DNA of 64,000 nt from Setaria digitata (GCA_003640385.1 RCAB01000005.1:248001-312000), one strand, 5' to 3'; counted from the stretch's first letter, positions 23,901 to 36,765 are shown. Translations and numbers: made by a program. The notes: generated by a model not told the origin, from the letters alone.

Positions 23901-26900
23901 TTGGTATGGCCCCGTGCAGGTACCATAATTTCTCTTCTCCGAAGCTTTGTTAAGTTTGCTCGTATTCTTCTTGGCTTGTCTTTTCGCATAACAGCCTCTG
24001 AAATTCTAATTGAATCCAGTTACTTTTATTTCTGAGAATTTTATGATCGTTTGTTTTTTGTAATTGTTTGCATAAATATTTAGAGTAATATAAATTAAGT
24101 AAATTTCAAACTTCGAATTTGAAAAAATATGAAAAACTTCCAATCAAACCAGGAAAACTTTTTCGAAACCATGTATCACTACAATTCATGTGCTGAAAGT
24201 TTGAATAGATATGTTGATAGGCTTTTTCATATGCTCCTTCGTAATTTAAATTCATTTCTGATTAATAATTTTAAGGTATTTCGATAATTAATTGGGTCTA
24301 CCTGGGTCTTGTTTCGCATACTAAATCTTCATGTCAGCTTTGTTATAAAATTAGTCACTGTGGTGAGAAATATTTATGATATTAATGATAATATAATGAT
24401 AAATCAATAATCTTAATAAATTGTTAACCATGGCATTATTTTTAAATTATGAAAAAAAATTGTAAAAATTTTTTAATGTCCGGAAAAAATAAGAATTTAT
24501 GACAGCTTTAAATTTCGAGACAGTTAGAGAAAGTATTTATGCATTAGGAATGTCCATTTTAATCTGTTACGTCAGATCTTCTCTAGCCGGCTTAAAATTT
24601 CTGTTCATTTTGACATCAAATCTTTTTCTTTGTCTTATTCTGATAGGTTAGGTAAGTCGTTCCTTTCTTACGATTGGGGATTAAAGCTCTCAGAAATTGG
24701 GTTATGCGTAAATCCCACTGCGCACTATTAAAATTCGGCTCACTAGTTGTGAAAGATTTAATGGTCTCATTTCGCAATGTTTTTTTTTTTTTTTTTTTTT
24801 ATACCGTCAGAGCAAAATTTTGGTTCACTCTGTGATAAGCCAGTATATACTATGTAATGATTTGGTTAGCCCATTTAAATAAAGTAAATTATCAACTGAC
24901 TAAGTAAGAGAGAAAATGTTATTAGCGATATTAATGTAAACTTGTGAGGAGAAAGTGATCCAGAAATATTTCATGAAAGGCTTCAGAAGTGAAACACTTT
25001 TTAAGAAATGAGGAGATTGTGGTGTGTGCTAGAAGTAACTAATAGGTTTTTTAAACAAATATCTAGAAAATAATTCAATACTTTTTTTTCGATAATATTC
25101 AATACATATTTTCCCTTCACCAGAATTTCTTCCTATCTATAAATTCCATAACTGCAAGTTCCTCTCTTTCACTTATTGTGGAGCTATAGATACGTAACAA
25201 AGTTAATACGGAACATCTTTACCATAGTTCTTAAAAGAGAACATCGTAGGACAGAATAGATAGACTTGCCACAATGAGGTGGTTCCTATTATAAGTAAAA
25301 TATAATTTCGGCATGAGAAATGACAATTTTTAGGAAGTGAAGGTGTAATAGCACGAAAAACAAATTTTCTGTCGAAACTAACTGCTAGTGAAACATTTGT
25401 TGCACTGATTTTTTGTCTTAGAGATATATTATAAGCGAATTTAACTAAGAAGTGGAATTTATTTTGGCTGATAGATCTGTCATTTATTCCGAAGCATGGT
25501 CATATATTTTTTCAATAATTTTGAAAAGAGAAAGCCATTCTTTATTGTTTCTTTCAAACTCTTCACTGAGGCAGTAATGCAAGTACTCACTCCACTTTTT
25601 TTGACAGATCTCTGAATTTGTTTGCCGTAAATTTGTTTCAGAACGAAAACAGAATGTTAGTTTAATATCTGTTGTTGGACTGGGGATTCTCAGTGTTTGA
25701 TTTTTATCTGAGCAGAAATTGTAGCATTCGGTACTAAATTCGAAGGGAGTGGTAAAAATAGGTATGCCACAATTTTGTACTCGAAACTTGTATTTCGACG
25801 ACTTAAAAAAAAAGGCAATTCCTACCAAAAAGAAATTCGACTTCTACTCAGCAAATATCTGTTGAAATTGCTAGTCTTCACGAGAATGTTGGAAATACAA
25901 AGATTTAGATTTAAATATATTTTCTACTAATTAAATTGGAATACAGATGAGAAGAAAGAGAACTATTTACATTAAAAAGGGTAGCTATTTATAATTGTAG
26001 CTACTAAATGACCCTCAAAATTCCATTCCTTTTTTTTCATTTATTATCTGTTTATTTGTTTATATGTTTTAATAAATCTAACCTGCACACTCGGACGGCA
26101 GCAACGGCATAAGTAATAGTTAGAAATGTGGCAACAACGGATAGGATAATTAGAAGGCCTAAATTATCCTGTTGCGTGGCTTCAGCGCTATTACCATCTC
26201 GATACTTCGTCATTATAGCCGTTTCAACCTGTTCGATTCGTACTCCACCAAGAACACGTGATAGAGCAGCTAGTTGTGCTGACAAAACATATTTCACTTT
26301 AGTAGAATCCAGAATTGTCGTAGGACTAAGCGTACTTCGTCTTTGACTTTTGGTGATCACGAAACCGATGACCGTTGATTGCAAATTGTTTGGCTTAATA
26401 CTCAGAAGCACAACATTTTCCTGTAAGAAAACAGCATATCCTATCCATGTATTATTAGCTGGCAGCTATTCATAGTGACTTCAGAATTTAAGCATAGCTG
26501 GGCTAGAAATCCTCCAAAGCTTATGTGTGCATAATTTCTTGCTTTAAAAATATGCAACGAAATATAGTGAGACTATTTTCTAAAGACATTTGTCGCTTGC
26601 AGTGTATTTTACTTGTAAGTCATATTAGGTTAGCTTAACTGATAATTAGCATAACCTAATATGACCTCACAAGTAAAAACACTGCAAGCGGCAAATGTCT
26701 TTAGAAAATAGTCCCCACTATATTTTATTGCATATATTTAAGCATAACTGCTAGGTGCAAAATTTTCTCTTCGATGTTACTGAACATGAGATAACCAAAT
26801 ATCTCTAATTTAGTTAAAACTGATCATGGATTGATACTTCCTTCGATAATTATACCTTTTTTAGCCTAAGTGTAGTGGCCATACATTCATCAGCTTGTTG

Positions 26901-29900
26901 CTCGCAGTAGTTACTTACAATGGCTGCAACCCGACGCTTAAAATAAGATTCATAGGTTTCATTGGTGTGCAACCGAGCACTGAGATTGATACGTCTGATA
27001 TTCATTTCAATTACTGGCAATTCATTCAACTGAAAAGAATCTCGTAATTTAATATTTCTGATATTACTGAAGCGAAAAGTTCTTTCTTATTGTGTTGCTC
27101 AAAGACAGCTTAATTCCCTGTCCATATATCAGAAATTAATATTACTGAAAATATTCGAAAAGTGAAGGGGAGATGCTGTCTTTTATGTTTAAGCAAAATT
27201 TTCAGTTATTAAAGTAATAAATATCAAAGTGCAGTAAATGTGAGATTAGTTGAGATATTATCCACGAAAGTTGATCTGTACCGACGGACTTCACTTTTTG
27301 TATACCTGTTTATCCTATTGAACTTGTTTATCCGTTGTTGTAATGACAAAAATAACTTCTAGTGTTCTGATGAGCAGCGCCATAATTGTCATTGGCATAT
27401 TTATAGATTTCATATTAATTGTCTAATCTCACGAGAACTTACTTCTTTTGCTTCTAAAGTTGAATTTCCAATTTATGACTTTTTCTGATACGTCGACAAG
27501 GCGAATGTTGCTAACGTTGCTCAGAAATTATCTGTTTACAAAGAGTAAAGGGCAGTGCAAGTTATAACAACAAATTCTGGAAATTTTAACAACTCTGACA
27601 TCCACCCTTCGATTCTCTACAGCTGAATTCCGCCGGTGTCTCAGCCTTTCAAATAATTCTGAAGAGATCGAGCTAAAGGGCGATATTTTCTTTTTATGAC
27701 ATTCAGCTGACTAGAATCCAATAAATTTTGGATATAGTGAAATGCGTAGAAGTGAGAAACACGCTTGTGATGTTTTAGTTTAAATCCCCAGGATATATTC
27801 TAAATTCATGTAAAATCCTCAGCTAAATCAATATTGCTTTAAGTGAGTTTGGTTACTAAATTAAGAAATAGTGATGTTACAACGATATTAGTACAGCTGT
27901 TCACTCACTTCCTTTTTATACTAATCTTAGATTCAGTTTTTCTCTCAACTTTTTTGGTTCGAGCGTTCTTCAACCCTTCCGTATGTTCCATAACGCGAAA
28001 TGATTACCGTTTGTTTTGCATTTTCGAAAACAATCAAGAATCTCTTATACAGATTCAATTTTCTCAGAGAAAAGATCTGTAGAAAAATTGGTTAAAATTA
28101 TGTGCAATTTTTATCATAATGTTTGGCAGGAAATTAGAATGCATATCAATTCTAAGCTTTGAATGCTCTAGATGCTTCGTGTCTCATTTCGTATTTTAAT
28201 ACACTAGTGCTGGAAGGGTTTTTTTTTTCTCTTTCGGAATGGTGATAGCACTCAGTGGAAAAATTGCCTGCAAGAAAGCAATCCATATAAATGTGTGCTG
28301 AAAATTCTGAATCCAGTAATTAAATATACCTCAATGAGTTGATTGCATAGAACGTAGTGTTTTAGTAAATTACCCGCATTGTGTTGACAGACACACACAA
28401 ATTCGGAATCATCATTGCATAGTAAATCGTTAAGGATTATTGCAGAAGTGGCATTAATTGCTGAATCGACAGACCGGATAGAGTGATAAGGCGCTGGAGG
28501 TGGAGAGGATGAGAGCTGGAGCAAAGTGTCAGGTGGTACCGCTACTGTGACAGGGAGTGTGTCACATAGTACAGTGGATAGTAATGTGAGAAGAAGCATG
28601 ATAAGACTCGGGTAGTTATGAAAGCGGAAGGTTGACTTATAGAACCGAATGCTATCATTACACGTGTGCCTGCGGAGTAGTGGCTGTGCAGCTGCAGTTG
28701 TTAAATTCGCACATCACTTGAATCAGTTGGAAATTTGAATCCTTTGGGTGGATAAGACAAGACAAGACAAGACACACAGCACGGCTGAACTTGATACACT
28801 AAAGATCCGTCCAACTCTCGCCCTCCTGAACCTCCTCGCTCCAGGCTCTTAGGCCTCTTCCACTCTGCTGCCCTAGTGCTGCCAGAAATCTGCTTGGATT
28901 GGATTGCCTAGATCTCGCTTCTCATCTCCCATTCCCATTTTCCTTATCATCTGTCCCCGAGCTCTCCTCTCTTTCCCACTCTGTTGCTGACTACTCCATC
29001 CTAATCAAAATCATATACGCGATTCGTCGTTGTTAAGCATGACTTCCATCTGTATCGATAAGCAAAACACTGATAAATTGCACAAACCCCTCCCCAGTTA
29101 CTTGACTTTTGACCCCAACAGTGGCACATGGCTGCACACAGCTGATAGTTACGCAATTACCAGTTCATTATCTTTGTTTGTCTGTTACAACTATGAAACA
29201 GCATAGCATTACTGCATGAATAACAACGCTACATTGCAGAATTGGACCAAAACAAGGATCTGTTTATTGAGCTGACAGGTCGTTTATCTGTTATGTCCTT
29301 CTATTGACTAATTTCGTTTTTAGGCTTCTCTTGCCATAGAAATTGCCTCTCAGCTTAGCATATTTCAAGATTCTCTTTCAAAGTAATGGATATGAGTAGA
29401 TAACTATCAAAGGAATGAAAACTGGGGATTTAGGCACACTCCCACTAGCTACTCTTTCATTCTATTTCCTTTAACCCTTCACCTTAGCCAGTTTATCTGC
29501 TTTTAAGAAGAATAAAATATTGTCGGTGACAGATGCATTAAAAAAAAACAGTGGATAAGTAATTGATGAAAATATTAAACATGAAATAACGCTTGTAAAG
29601 ATAAATATTAGTGAAGATATTAAACAGACAACACTTTTATCCTTTTTCTTCGATTATTTGATATAAGGCAGTGAAATCTTTGTACTGTTGTTCTTCAGAT
29701 TTTATAGACAAAATTAGAAGAAATGATGAATAGTGTTTTTTCCAAAATAAAAATTTAATTCTTTTTGGGTTTTTTTCATGATTTTCCCCAATGAAGAAAG
29801 AAGATGAGTGGATTGGCAGACAAACTTTTTAACAGCTTCTTTAATATGTTTTACTAACTTTTTGTCATCAGGGCAATTAATTTATAGTCATTATCTTCAT

Positions 29901-32232
29901 TTCAAAAACATTACACCGTTGTCCATATGATGTCCAGCAAGAAAATTCGACATTTCACTAATTTCCTGCTGCTCAGAAATTAGTTGAATGTCAAATTTTT
30001 TTGTTGGATATCCTCATAAATTAAAATATATACAGTCAAGACCTTCAGTTCAGTTCTCCAGGAAAGGCTAATACGTATCTGAACCTTTGTGCTTCAATAA
30101 ATTCTGTACTCTCTGCTTTTCATCGTAGGGATTCGGAAGAAACTGAGACTCGAGTTTTACATTACAAAAATTTTACATTAACAGATTCAGATCTCAGCTT
30201 CTTAAAAATATTGGCTATCTTTTCCCTAAAAAAAAATATGTACTTTCCTATACGAACCTGAAGACTTCAGGTTTCCCGTCGGTCGGCAAATCGACACTAC
30301 TCTGTAACCTCGCAGGAGTGTATTCGGAAGTAGCAGCATATGAATTCACTACTCTTACGACAGTACCGGGTGTCATTCGTTACAAAGGTGCTAAAATGCA
30401 ACTCCTAGATTTGCCTGGAATCATCGAGGGTGCAAAAGATGGGAAAGGACGTGGCCGACAAGTGATTGCTGGTAAGTCTGCAAAGTGTTTCAGTTGCGAT
30501 TTAAATTTCATTTATTCATAGCGTCGCGCAATGTCTTGTTGATTTTAAGCAACCGTAAATGCTTCATAATTTTTTGTTTCCAGTTGCAAGGACATGCTCG
30601 TTAATATTGATGATCCTGGACGTTATGAAGCCTTTGCAACATAAGAAATTGCTTGAACAAGAGTTGGAAGGCTTCGGCATACGGTTGAATAAATCACCAC
30701 CAAATATTGTTTTTAAACGTAAAGAAAAAGGCGGACTAAACTTGACTTGTCTGGTAGGCATCATTACCTGTATAAGACGGCCAGGCAAGCTCACAGTTGT
30801 TCATTTTCATCCAATGGCCGGGGAGAGGCTGTTAATTAATTATTCGTACTGCTTAATCCAGATGTCAATAGTCTTTCTTCTTTCACTGTAGAATTATTCT
30901 AGTCAAGGAAGAAGATTAGTTTTTACGAATTGTAATTCATGCAGCGTGATTCAGAACTTCAACCTTCAGTCTTAGGTTCCTCAGTCAGAACTGGACGGGG
31001 AAATAGTAAAAAGTATTTTGGCAGAATACCGTATACACAATGCTGACGTAACTCTAAAATATGATGCGACATCGGAAGACTTAATTGACGTTATCGAAGG
31101 AAACAGGTGAATAGATTCCAGATCTTCCTGTTTTTGATAGGTTTAATAAAGGAAATCACTTTCATGATATCTCCCTTCAAAACTGAGTTTATGGGCTATT
31201 TAAAATCTTTGTTCTAATCAGGCTTCTGGATTAAATATCTCCCAGTTAAATTAAGATTTTGAAAATGCTCATCTATTGCAGAATTTACATCCCATGTATC
31301 TATGTTTTAAACAAAATCGACCAAATTTCAATAGAGGTAAGGCCATTTCCTCAATACATGTCTAGTTCGACACTCCAGTTTTATTTTTTTTAAACCGAAT
31401 TGGTTTTCAGGAATTAGATATAATATATAAAATCCCCCACTGTGTCCCCATCTCTGCACATCATAAATGGAATTTCGATGATTTGCTAGAAAAAATATGG
31501 GACTATTTGAACCTCGTCCGGGTGTAAGTTTCCAGTTTTTTGAGGATATTCTTTCGAATGCATGAAATGAGGAATTGGAAAGAAATCAAGAGTTTGAAGG
31601 CAAAATTCTAATTGTACTCAAATCTTTTTTACAGAAGGTATCATATATGTGAATCCCAGCTTCTTTTCTCAAATTTACTTTATTTTGAATCTGTTCATTC
31701 AAGAGTGAGTTCTTTTTTAAAACTTCTACGAATTCCTTAAAAACCAGCCTGTTCATCTGCAATTTCGTACATCACTGACAAAAGGATTAGAGGAGAATTA
31801 TTTCAGATATACCAAGCCGAAAGGACAATTACCTGATTATAACGCACCAATTGTGTTACCAGCAGAGACACGAACAGTGGATGACTTGTGTTCCAAAATC
31901 CATAAAACTCTTCAAAAAGATTTCAAATTGTAAGCTAGTCCCGAAAATTTGTTATAAAATTTGGTTCTTTGGTGTAAAGCTGTGCGACAGTGAGTTATTA
32001 GGACGATGATTTATCGCTAGATCTGTCAAAAAAAAAAAGTTTGAAATGGCGCTGTGCAATTTACTGCTTCTATCGCATTTTATTTTTACAGCTCATTTTC
32101 AGTGCTTATGTTTGGGGCAGTTCAGCGAAACATAATCCGCAAAGGGTGGGAAAGGAACACGTGTTGAATGATGAGGATGTCGTGCAAATCGTAAAAAGGT
32201 TTTCTCATATAGTTTTCTTAGAACAATCTTAG
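20918..32232 (+). CDS. DRG1: DRG1, developmentally regulated GTP-binding protein 1
   Basis: Translation-associated GTPase of the OBG/DRG family; DRG1 acts with DFRP1/ZC3H15 on ribosomes. Nine phased exons: 20918-20956, 21066-21231, 30271-30471, 30584-30753, 30976-31106, 31282-31336, 31411-31523, 31807-31929 and 32103-32232, about 375 residues against 367 in human. Seen: [20 protein letters not shown], the helical ITPKGGGGG stretch, G1 GFPSVGKST (split by intron 2), [20 protein letters not shown] (G3), VLNKIDQIS (G4), PISAHH (G5), and a TGS domain ([12 protein letters not shown] to [20 protein letters not shown]). Intron 2 (21232-30270, about 9 kb) contains a complete antisense gene. The last residues after IVKR differ from the usual end, so a further short exon is possible. 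Confidence 0.96.
22737..28599 (-). CDS. Type I membrane protein nested in DRG1 intron 2
   Basis: Four phased exons: 28330-28599, 26856-27029, 26083-26420 and 22737-23997, about 680 residues. The signal peptide is [12 protein letters not shown]. An ectodomain of about 220 residues has several cysteines ([29 protein letters not shown]) and N-glycosylation sequons. One transmembrane helix follows ([20 protein letters not shown]). The cytoplasmic tail of roughly 430 residues begins with a basic cluster ([16 protein letters not shown]) and is Ser/Thr/Glu/Asn-rich with [15 protein letters not shown] near its end. Nearly all of the tail is one 1.26 kb exon. The membrane-proximal part resembles the juxtamembrane regions of some cadherin-type receptors only loosely, and no cadherin, EGF or Ig repeat is visible. 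I do not recognise the family. It lies antisense inside a DRG1 intron and probably has its own promoter near 28600-29100. Confidence 0.75.
26550..26735. repeat. Long imperfect inverted repeat (fold-back / MITE-like element)
   Basis: Arms 26550-26632 and 26652-26735, about 84 bases each, are near-perfect reverse complements separated by about 19 bases. Each arm starts ATATGCAA at the outside and ends in AATATGACC/GTCATATTAGGTTA at the centre. The flanks share TTTAAGCATA (about 26488 and 26738), a possible but imperfect target duplication. It lies in intron 2 of the nested membrane protein gene, and no coding capacity is present. Confidence 0.85.
28753..28777 (+). repeat. Short (ACAAG)n tandem repeat
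   Basis: Four to five consecutive copies of ACAAG/GACAA, upstream of the nested gene's start. Simple microsatellite. Confidence 0.7.
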
Positions 32233-32725
32233 AACCATTAACCTATGTTCACGTGGACATTTCCTCAAGGTACATGATTCGGATTTGACCAGAAAAGAGG
32301 AAATAGTTCCCAATCCTGGCTATACTGTATGGGTTTAGGTAAGTATAGACCCTTTTATATCTAGATTAATCAAAAATCTATAACATATCCGAAGTTTTTA
32401 TGCACACTGCATTATTATTTCGATCAATAAGACGAATAATATATTAACAGTACATCATCGCAGTATACTGAAATCATTAATGCCTGCTTTGATTGTAAAA
32501 CCAGTGATTTTATTCCAGGATTTGAAAGAGAATGGAATTAATACGAACTCTCCCGCTTATCTTTTTTCAGCAGCTTCCTTCTCCAACAATTCTTGATTTC
32601 AGTTGTTCCTGTTAATGTTTATCAATGTTTATGATTCAAAATTGTTGAATACTGGGCAGATGCATAGTTAAAAAAGAAACATTTTCCAGATGTTGGATTT
32701 AACTTAATTTCGCTTGAGGACATAC
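32233..32725. other. Convergent 3' ends of DRG1 and PXK
   Basis: About 490 bases holding the 3' untranslated regions of two convergent genes. A possible last PXK exon on the minus strand lies near 32530-32580 (Lys/Arg-rich, then a stop) after an ATCAAG acceptor, but this is not secure. Confidence 0.35.
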
Positions 32726-35700
32726 TTTAATGATTTCCTTTCGCCGTAGTTTCTCTGCCTCCGAATTGAGTAGCTGCTGGAATTTTCGTTGTTTCTTGAT
32801 GTTATTAAACTATAAAATAGATAAGTTATTCAAGTGATGTTAATGAAAAATACTGAATCTTGTATAAAAGCTCATGATTCCTACTATAGGGATCGGATAA
32901 TGACGAAACTCAAAGCAGGGAAAAAGCGATTTCATTTCCGATGGTAAGCTACCTGGGTGCGATCCCTTTTGTATCTTCCCAATATATTATTACAAAGGCC
33001 ATCGAGAACTTCCTTTATATCACGCGGTATCCGGATTTCTCTTTGTTTCATTTTTGCGACGGGAATATCAACAAATAAACTGAAATTTAAAAGCTCTCTC
33101 CTTGCGGCACAAAATCAAGCAAATGAAAAATTCTCGATTTCCAAAGAAAAATATAACACTTCGAATTAATTTGAAATCATTTACTTTGAATTAATTAAAT
33201 CTTGCAGCCGTGGTAAGGAACGAACTTCTGGCGAGAATATTGAGTTTAATATAGGTTCTGTAAAGATAATTTTGCGAATTGGTAGATATTTTGTCTGATG
33301 TAGATTTTTCCAAGATCACCACTCATTTTAAAGAAAATGCAATAGATATATTGAATCTATTATTGAAAAGCAGTATTTTTAATAAATACTTAAAAAATGG
33401 TGTGACTGATTCATAAAGTTTAGATTTTCATTTCCTGACTAAGCACTATCAAAGCTTACGAAATATGGATGGCACAATAGTAAGTGCTTCAGTGGCTGAA
33501 TGCACAGGAAACGTAAGGAAACCCGTAAGTAGTTCGAACAGAAGTTGACCAAACGTAAACACAAACATATCCTCAAGAGTCTGGGAAAATCATTTCTTTT
33601 TTAAAAAAAATTATAGTTAGCCACATAACTGAATTTGCATGTATGTCCCTTTTTACAAATTGAACTCCAAAAAATATGCTAGAGTATCCAAAGTCAGCAG
33701 TGAATATGTTGCAAAGAGAAAGGAAAAGGTGAAGGGAAGTGAAAAACTACTAATTCTGTAAATTGTGTCATAAGCGAAGGAAAAAAAATTGCGAATTTGG
33801 GACGAAATTTCTGAAAATAATTCTCCGAAACTTACATTAATCGCATGACAACATAACATCGATGGACGCCGAAAATTTGGCTGTCCAGTAAGCACTGCAA
33901 AAATTCGAAAATTTGAAGTTAATATGGGATCAGCAAAAGTTGCAAAAAATCACGACCTTTACCTTGATCCAAATCAATTAACTCGCAACCGCACTCTGTG
34001 ACAACAATATTTCCTGCGTGGATATCGACTGAAAAAAGTTTTCGCGCTCGGAATGGAGAAATGTTTTGCTTAATTTTACAAGCTCTGTAAGCTTCATTTT
34101 TAAAATGAATTCTCTACTGCTACTTCCACAATTATAATGACAAGAACTTTTCAGTGCTTGGGATATGTACAGGGAAAAGGAATGCAATATAAAAACTTCA
34201 ATCTCTAATATATTATTCACGCAGTGATTGGTACTGGTGTTTCAGCTTAACAAATTTGTAAAAATATCATTGAATGGAAGTGGAACAACAAATAAGGACA
34301 GAGAATATGAACAGGAAGTGAAATGAAACGCACGATACGGTACAGATATCGCGTTTAGTAATGTCAATATTTCGAGCAGTTGTCGACAAACTAGACGAAC
34401 ATCGTACGTTTCAAGTGAACATATCGCACTATCCGTTCTATATTTTGTGAAAAAATCATCTTTCCAGTTGCTCTTGAAAAGAGAATTTTATGAATCCAAT
34501 AAAAATACATTTCGGTCTAAAGCAGTAATCTTGGCAGTTTCAAAAATTAACTTTGCTTAGCAGCGAATGCAGCTGAATCTGAATTAAATTAAAAATCCGG
34601 ACACGGAAATCTAGGAAATCAATCATTCAAAAGAAGGAAAGAAGGAAAAAGCTAACTTTATAAAGCCGATCACGTAGTGTTCCTCCTTTAAAAATGGGTC
34701 TAATATATAAAATTCCGCCATCAGTTGCCCAGCTCGTTACACTCTCATTTAAGTGTGGGCTCTGCAAGGTCCGCAAGAAATCCAAGACGCTGTTAAGACT
34801 TGCCACTGTTCCAAAACGATCTGGTCCATAACGGACACCAGAGAGTATGAGTTTTGAGGGGCCATATCTAACTTCATAATGTACTTTGCCAGATCGCCAA
34901 CCACAATGCTTTCTTTGCTGCTCAATGATCCATTCACGTTTGTCGCGGAACGTCAGAAGTATCCATTCATTCAAACCTTCAAAGCATAGTCCTTTTCTGA
35001 TCCATCCAAAATTCCAAAGACAAAATCGACAAACATTGCAATTTCACCTTTTTTAAGCTATGATTTCTATGTTATACTCACACTACTATCTTACCAACAT
35101 AGGTTTCTGTGAAGCTTTCCAAGAAATTGGCTACTGCTGGGCATGCGTATAGGGCTGGCTGTAAGCAAACAGCATCCAGGAATTCCTGAAATGAATTCTA
35201 ATCAGGAAGAGAGATTCTAAACAATGAAATACGAATATGACCAAAAAGGAAAGAAAAAATGAACAGTAAACTTTCACGACTTTGAAAATTCCCGATGCAT
35301 CTCAGTTATATTCCATTAACTTTGTTTATAAATCTTTTTTTCTTTAAATTTCGTTTACTTAACAGTGTAGGAAGGATCCGACCTGCAGTGCCAACATACG
35401 CTGTTTAATAAATGACTCCTTCGCATTTCCGATAAACTTTCTCGGAGGAAAGTCTAAATCAACGCCAAACTTTTCAATCTCTGAATTCAACTTTCTGCAA
35501 AAACTTTCCCAGTAATAAGTACTAATAAATTTTCTGCGACTTCTAAGAGAGAAGTTAAAATCACTTTATACAACCACGGCTAGAAGCGAATTCATATACC
35601 GAAACTGCGCATAACGCCGCCGAATATGCCACGACGTTCTGATTCCCAACTGACTCTTCACTTCTACCATGTATTCCTCAAATTTACAAATATTTTGTCA

Positions 35701-36239
35701 AGACCTGAACCAATCTTCAAAAATGATAACCAAATCTCAAAAGTCAAGGATATTACTCTAAAAATATTTTCTTCCTATGTAAATTTGCTGCTATAACCGA
35801 TGTAAGCTGATTCTGTTTTGAAACTGAAAAGCGGAAAACGGTTTAGAAAGCATTTTACTCTCAATCACTGTTGATATATTTTCCGGTATAGAATCCTATG
35901 GAATTAAATTCAAAATATTTAGGATAGCAATTCCAAGCCTCCGGCTATCAATTTCGCTACATGATGCAGAAGCCTATTTAATAATAAAAGGAGTTAGAGC
36001 TTCAGATCACGAGGAGAGAGGAGTGAGACGACTCAAGAAACTGAGCGGTTAATGATGCATGAAGCTTGAAGAAGTCGCAAATGAAATGTTTATATGTGGA
36101 AATATTTATGTAGCTGGCACCTCTCTCCGAGCAGCTAACCCTAAGTACAAACCACGTGGTCCGATAGTCGTATCCAGTCAATTAACGTGCACTTTAGAGG
36201 GTGCGTGATGTCGACGACTGCTGCTGCACTGCTTTCCAT
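32726..36239 (-). CDS. PXK: PXK: PX-domain protein with inactive kinase-like domain
   Basis: Homologue of PXK/MONaKA, a PX-domain sorting protein of endosomes (EGF receptor trafficking, Na,K-ATPase binding). Twelve phased exons: 36153-36239, 35600-35676, 35383-35494, 35095-35185, 34657-34976, 34334-34472, 33963-34028, 33836-33894, 33460-33580, 33185-33257, 32953-33079 and 32726-32809, at least 452 residues. Seen: PX domain at about residues 15-120 (EYMVEVKSQLGIRTSWHIRR, RYAQF, DLDFPPRKFIGN), then the kinase-like region with GWRSGKVHYEVRYGP, FKGGTLRDRLYK and RQLLEILTLLN. The catalytic loop is DIHAGN instead of HRDxxxxN, LIDLDQ replaces DFG, and the end is EIRIPRDIKEVLDGL. It ends in a coiled, charged helix. 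A GTATGT donor after 32726 implies a further C-terminal exon not securely found. Confidence 0.88.
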
Positions 36240-36765
36240 CCCTCATTCTGCTCGAGCTACAATTAGACTTAAGTTCGACTTGGCAGTTCTACAACAGAAG
36301 ACACTTGCATTCTCCCCTCATCATGCAGATGGCTCAGGGGTCAATCAACCGCTGACCGCATAATTGACGCTTGATGAACGAGTCAGTCTCTCCCGACTGC
36401 ACCAACCCATGCCTCTATCCTGACGCTGAAACAACTTAGCGATATCCATGACTCTGCACGAACTTTGCACATGTTCGATTGTTTGTTTAATTCAATCTTC
36501 GGATACGGTGTGTTCCCTATTCGGTTCATGTACTGTTTCGTGGTGCTTGCAAGGGAGAATCGACTTTCACTTGTTCATAATAGATGAAATTTTTCTCAGG
36601 GTTTAATTAAAAGAGTTGAAGAACCTGGCAACTCTCGAAGAGTCAATTTCGGTCGATAATTTGGAAGTGTTTGTAATAAATTTGTCATTAATTAGTAACG
36701 TCTGCTATTTACAGAGATCCCCTTTAACAGTCTTACCGTTACTTTTTTTTTCTAGAATGTAGTCA
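36240..36765. promoter_or_regulatory. Shared 5' region of PXK and the ICE1-like gene
   Basis: The two genes start head to head with 526 bases between their ATGs. The interval is less AT-rich on the PXK side (about 36240-36480) and AT-rich near the plus-strand gene. This is the expected place for a bidirectional promoter. No specific element could be assigned. Confidence 0.4.
36757..36762 (+). promoter_or_regulatory. Start-stop upstream codon pair (ATG TAG) before the main ATG
   Basis: Just after a TTTTCTAG acceptor (36754-36755) the leader reads ATG TAG, then three bases, then the main ATG at 36766. If the transcript begins or is trans-spliced at this acceptor, ribosomes meet a one-codon upstream frame 9 bases before the real start. 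Such start-stop elements can hold ribosomes and lower translation. Confidence 0.5.

Noticed and set aside
22737..28599. Nested membrane protein as a cadherin
   Set aside because: Membrane-proximal composition was suggestive, but no cadherin repeat or calcium motif is present and the gene starts with its own signal peptide.
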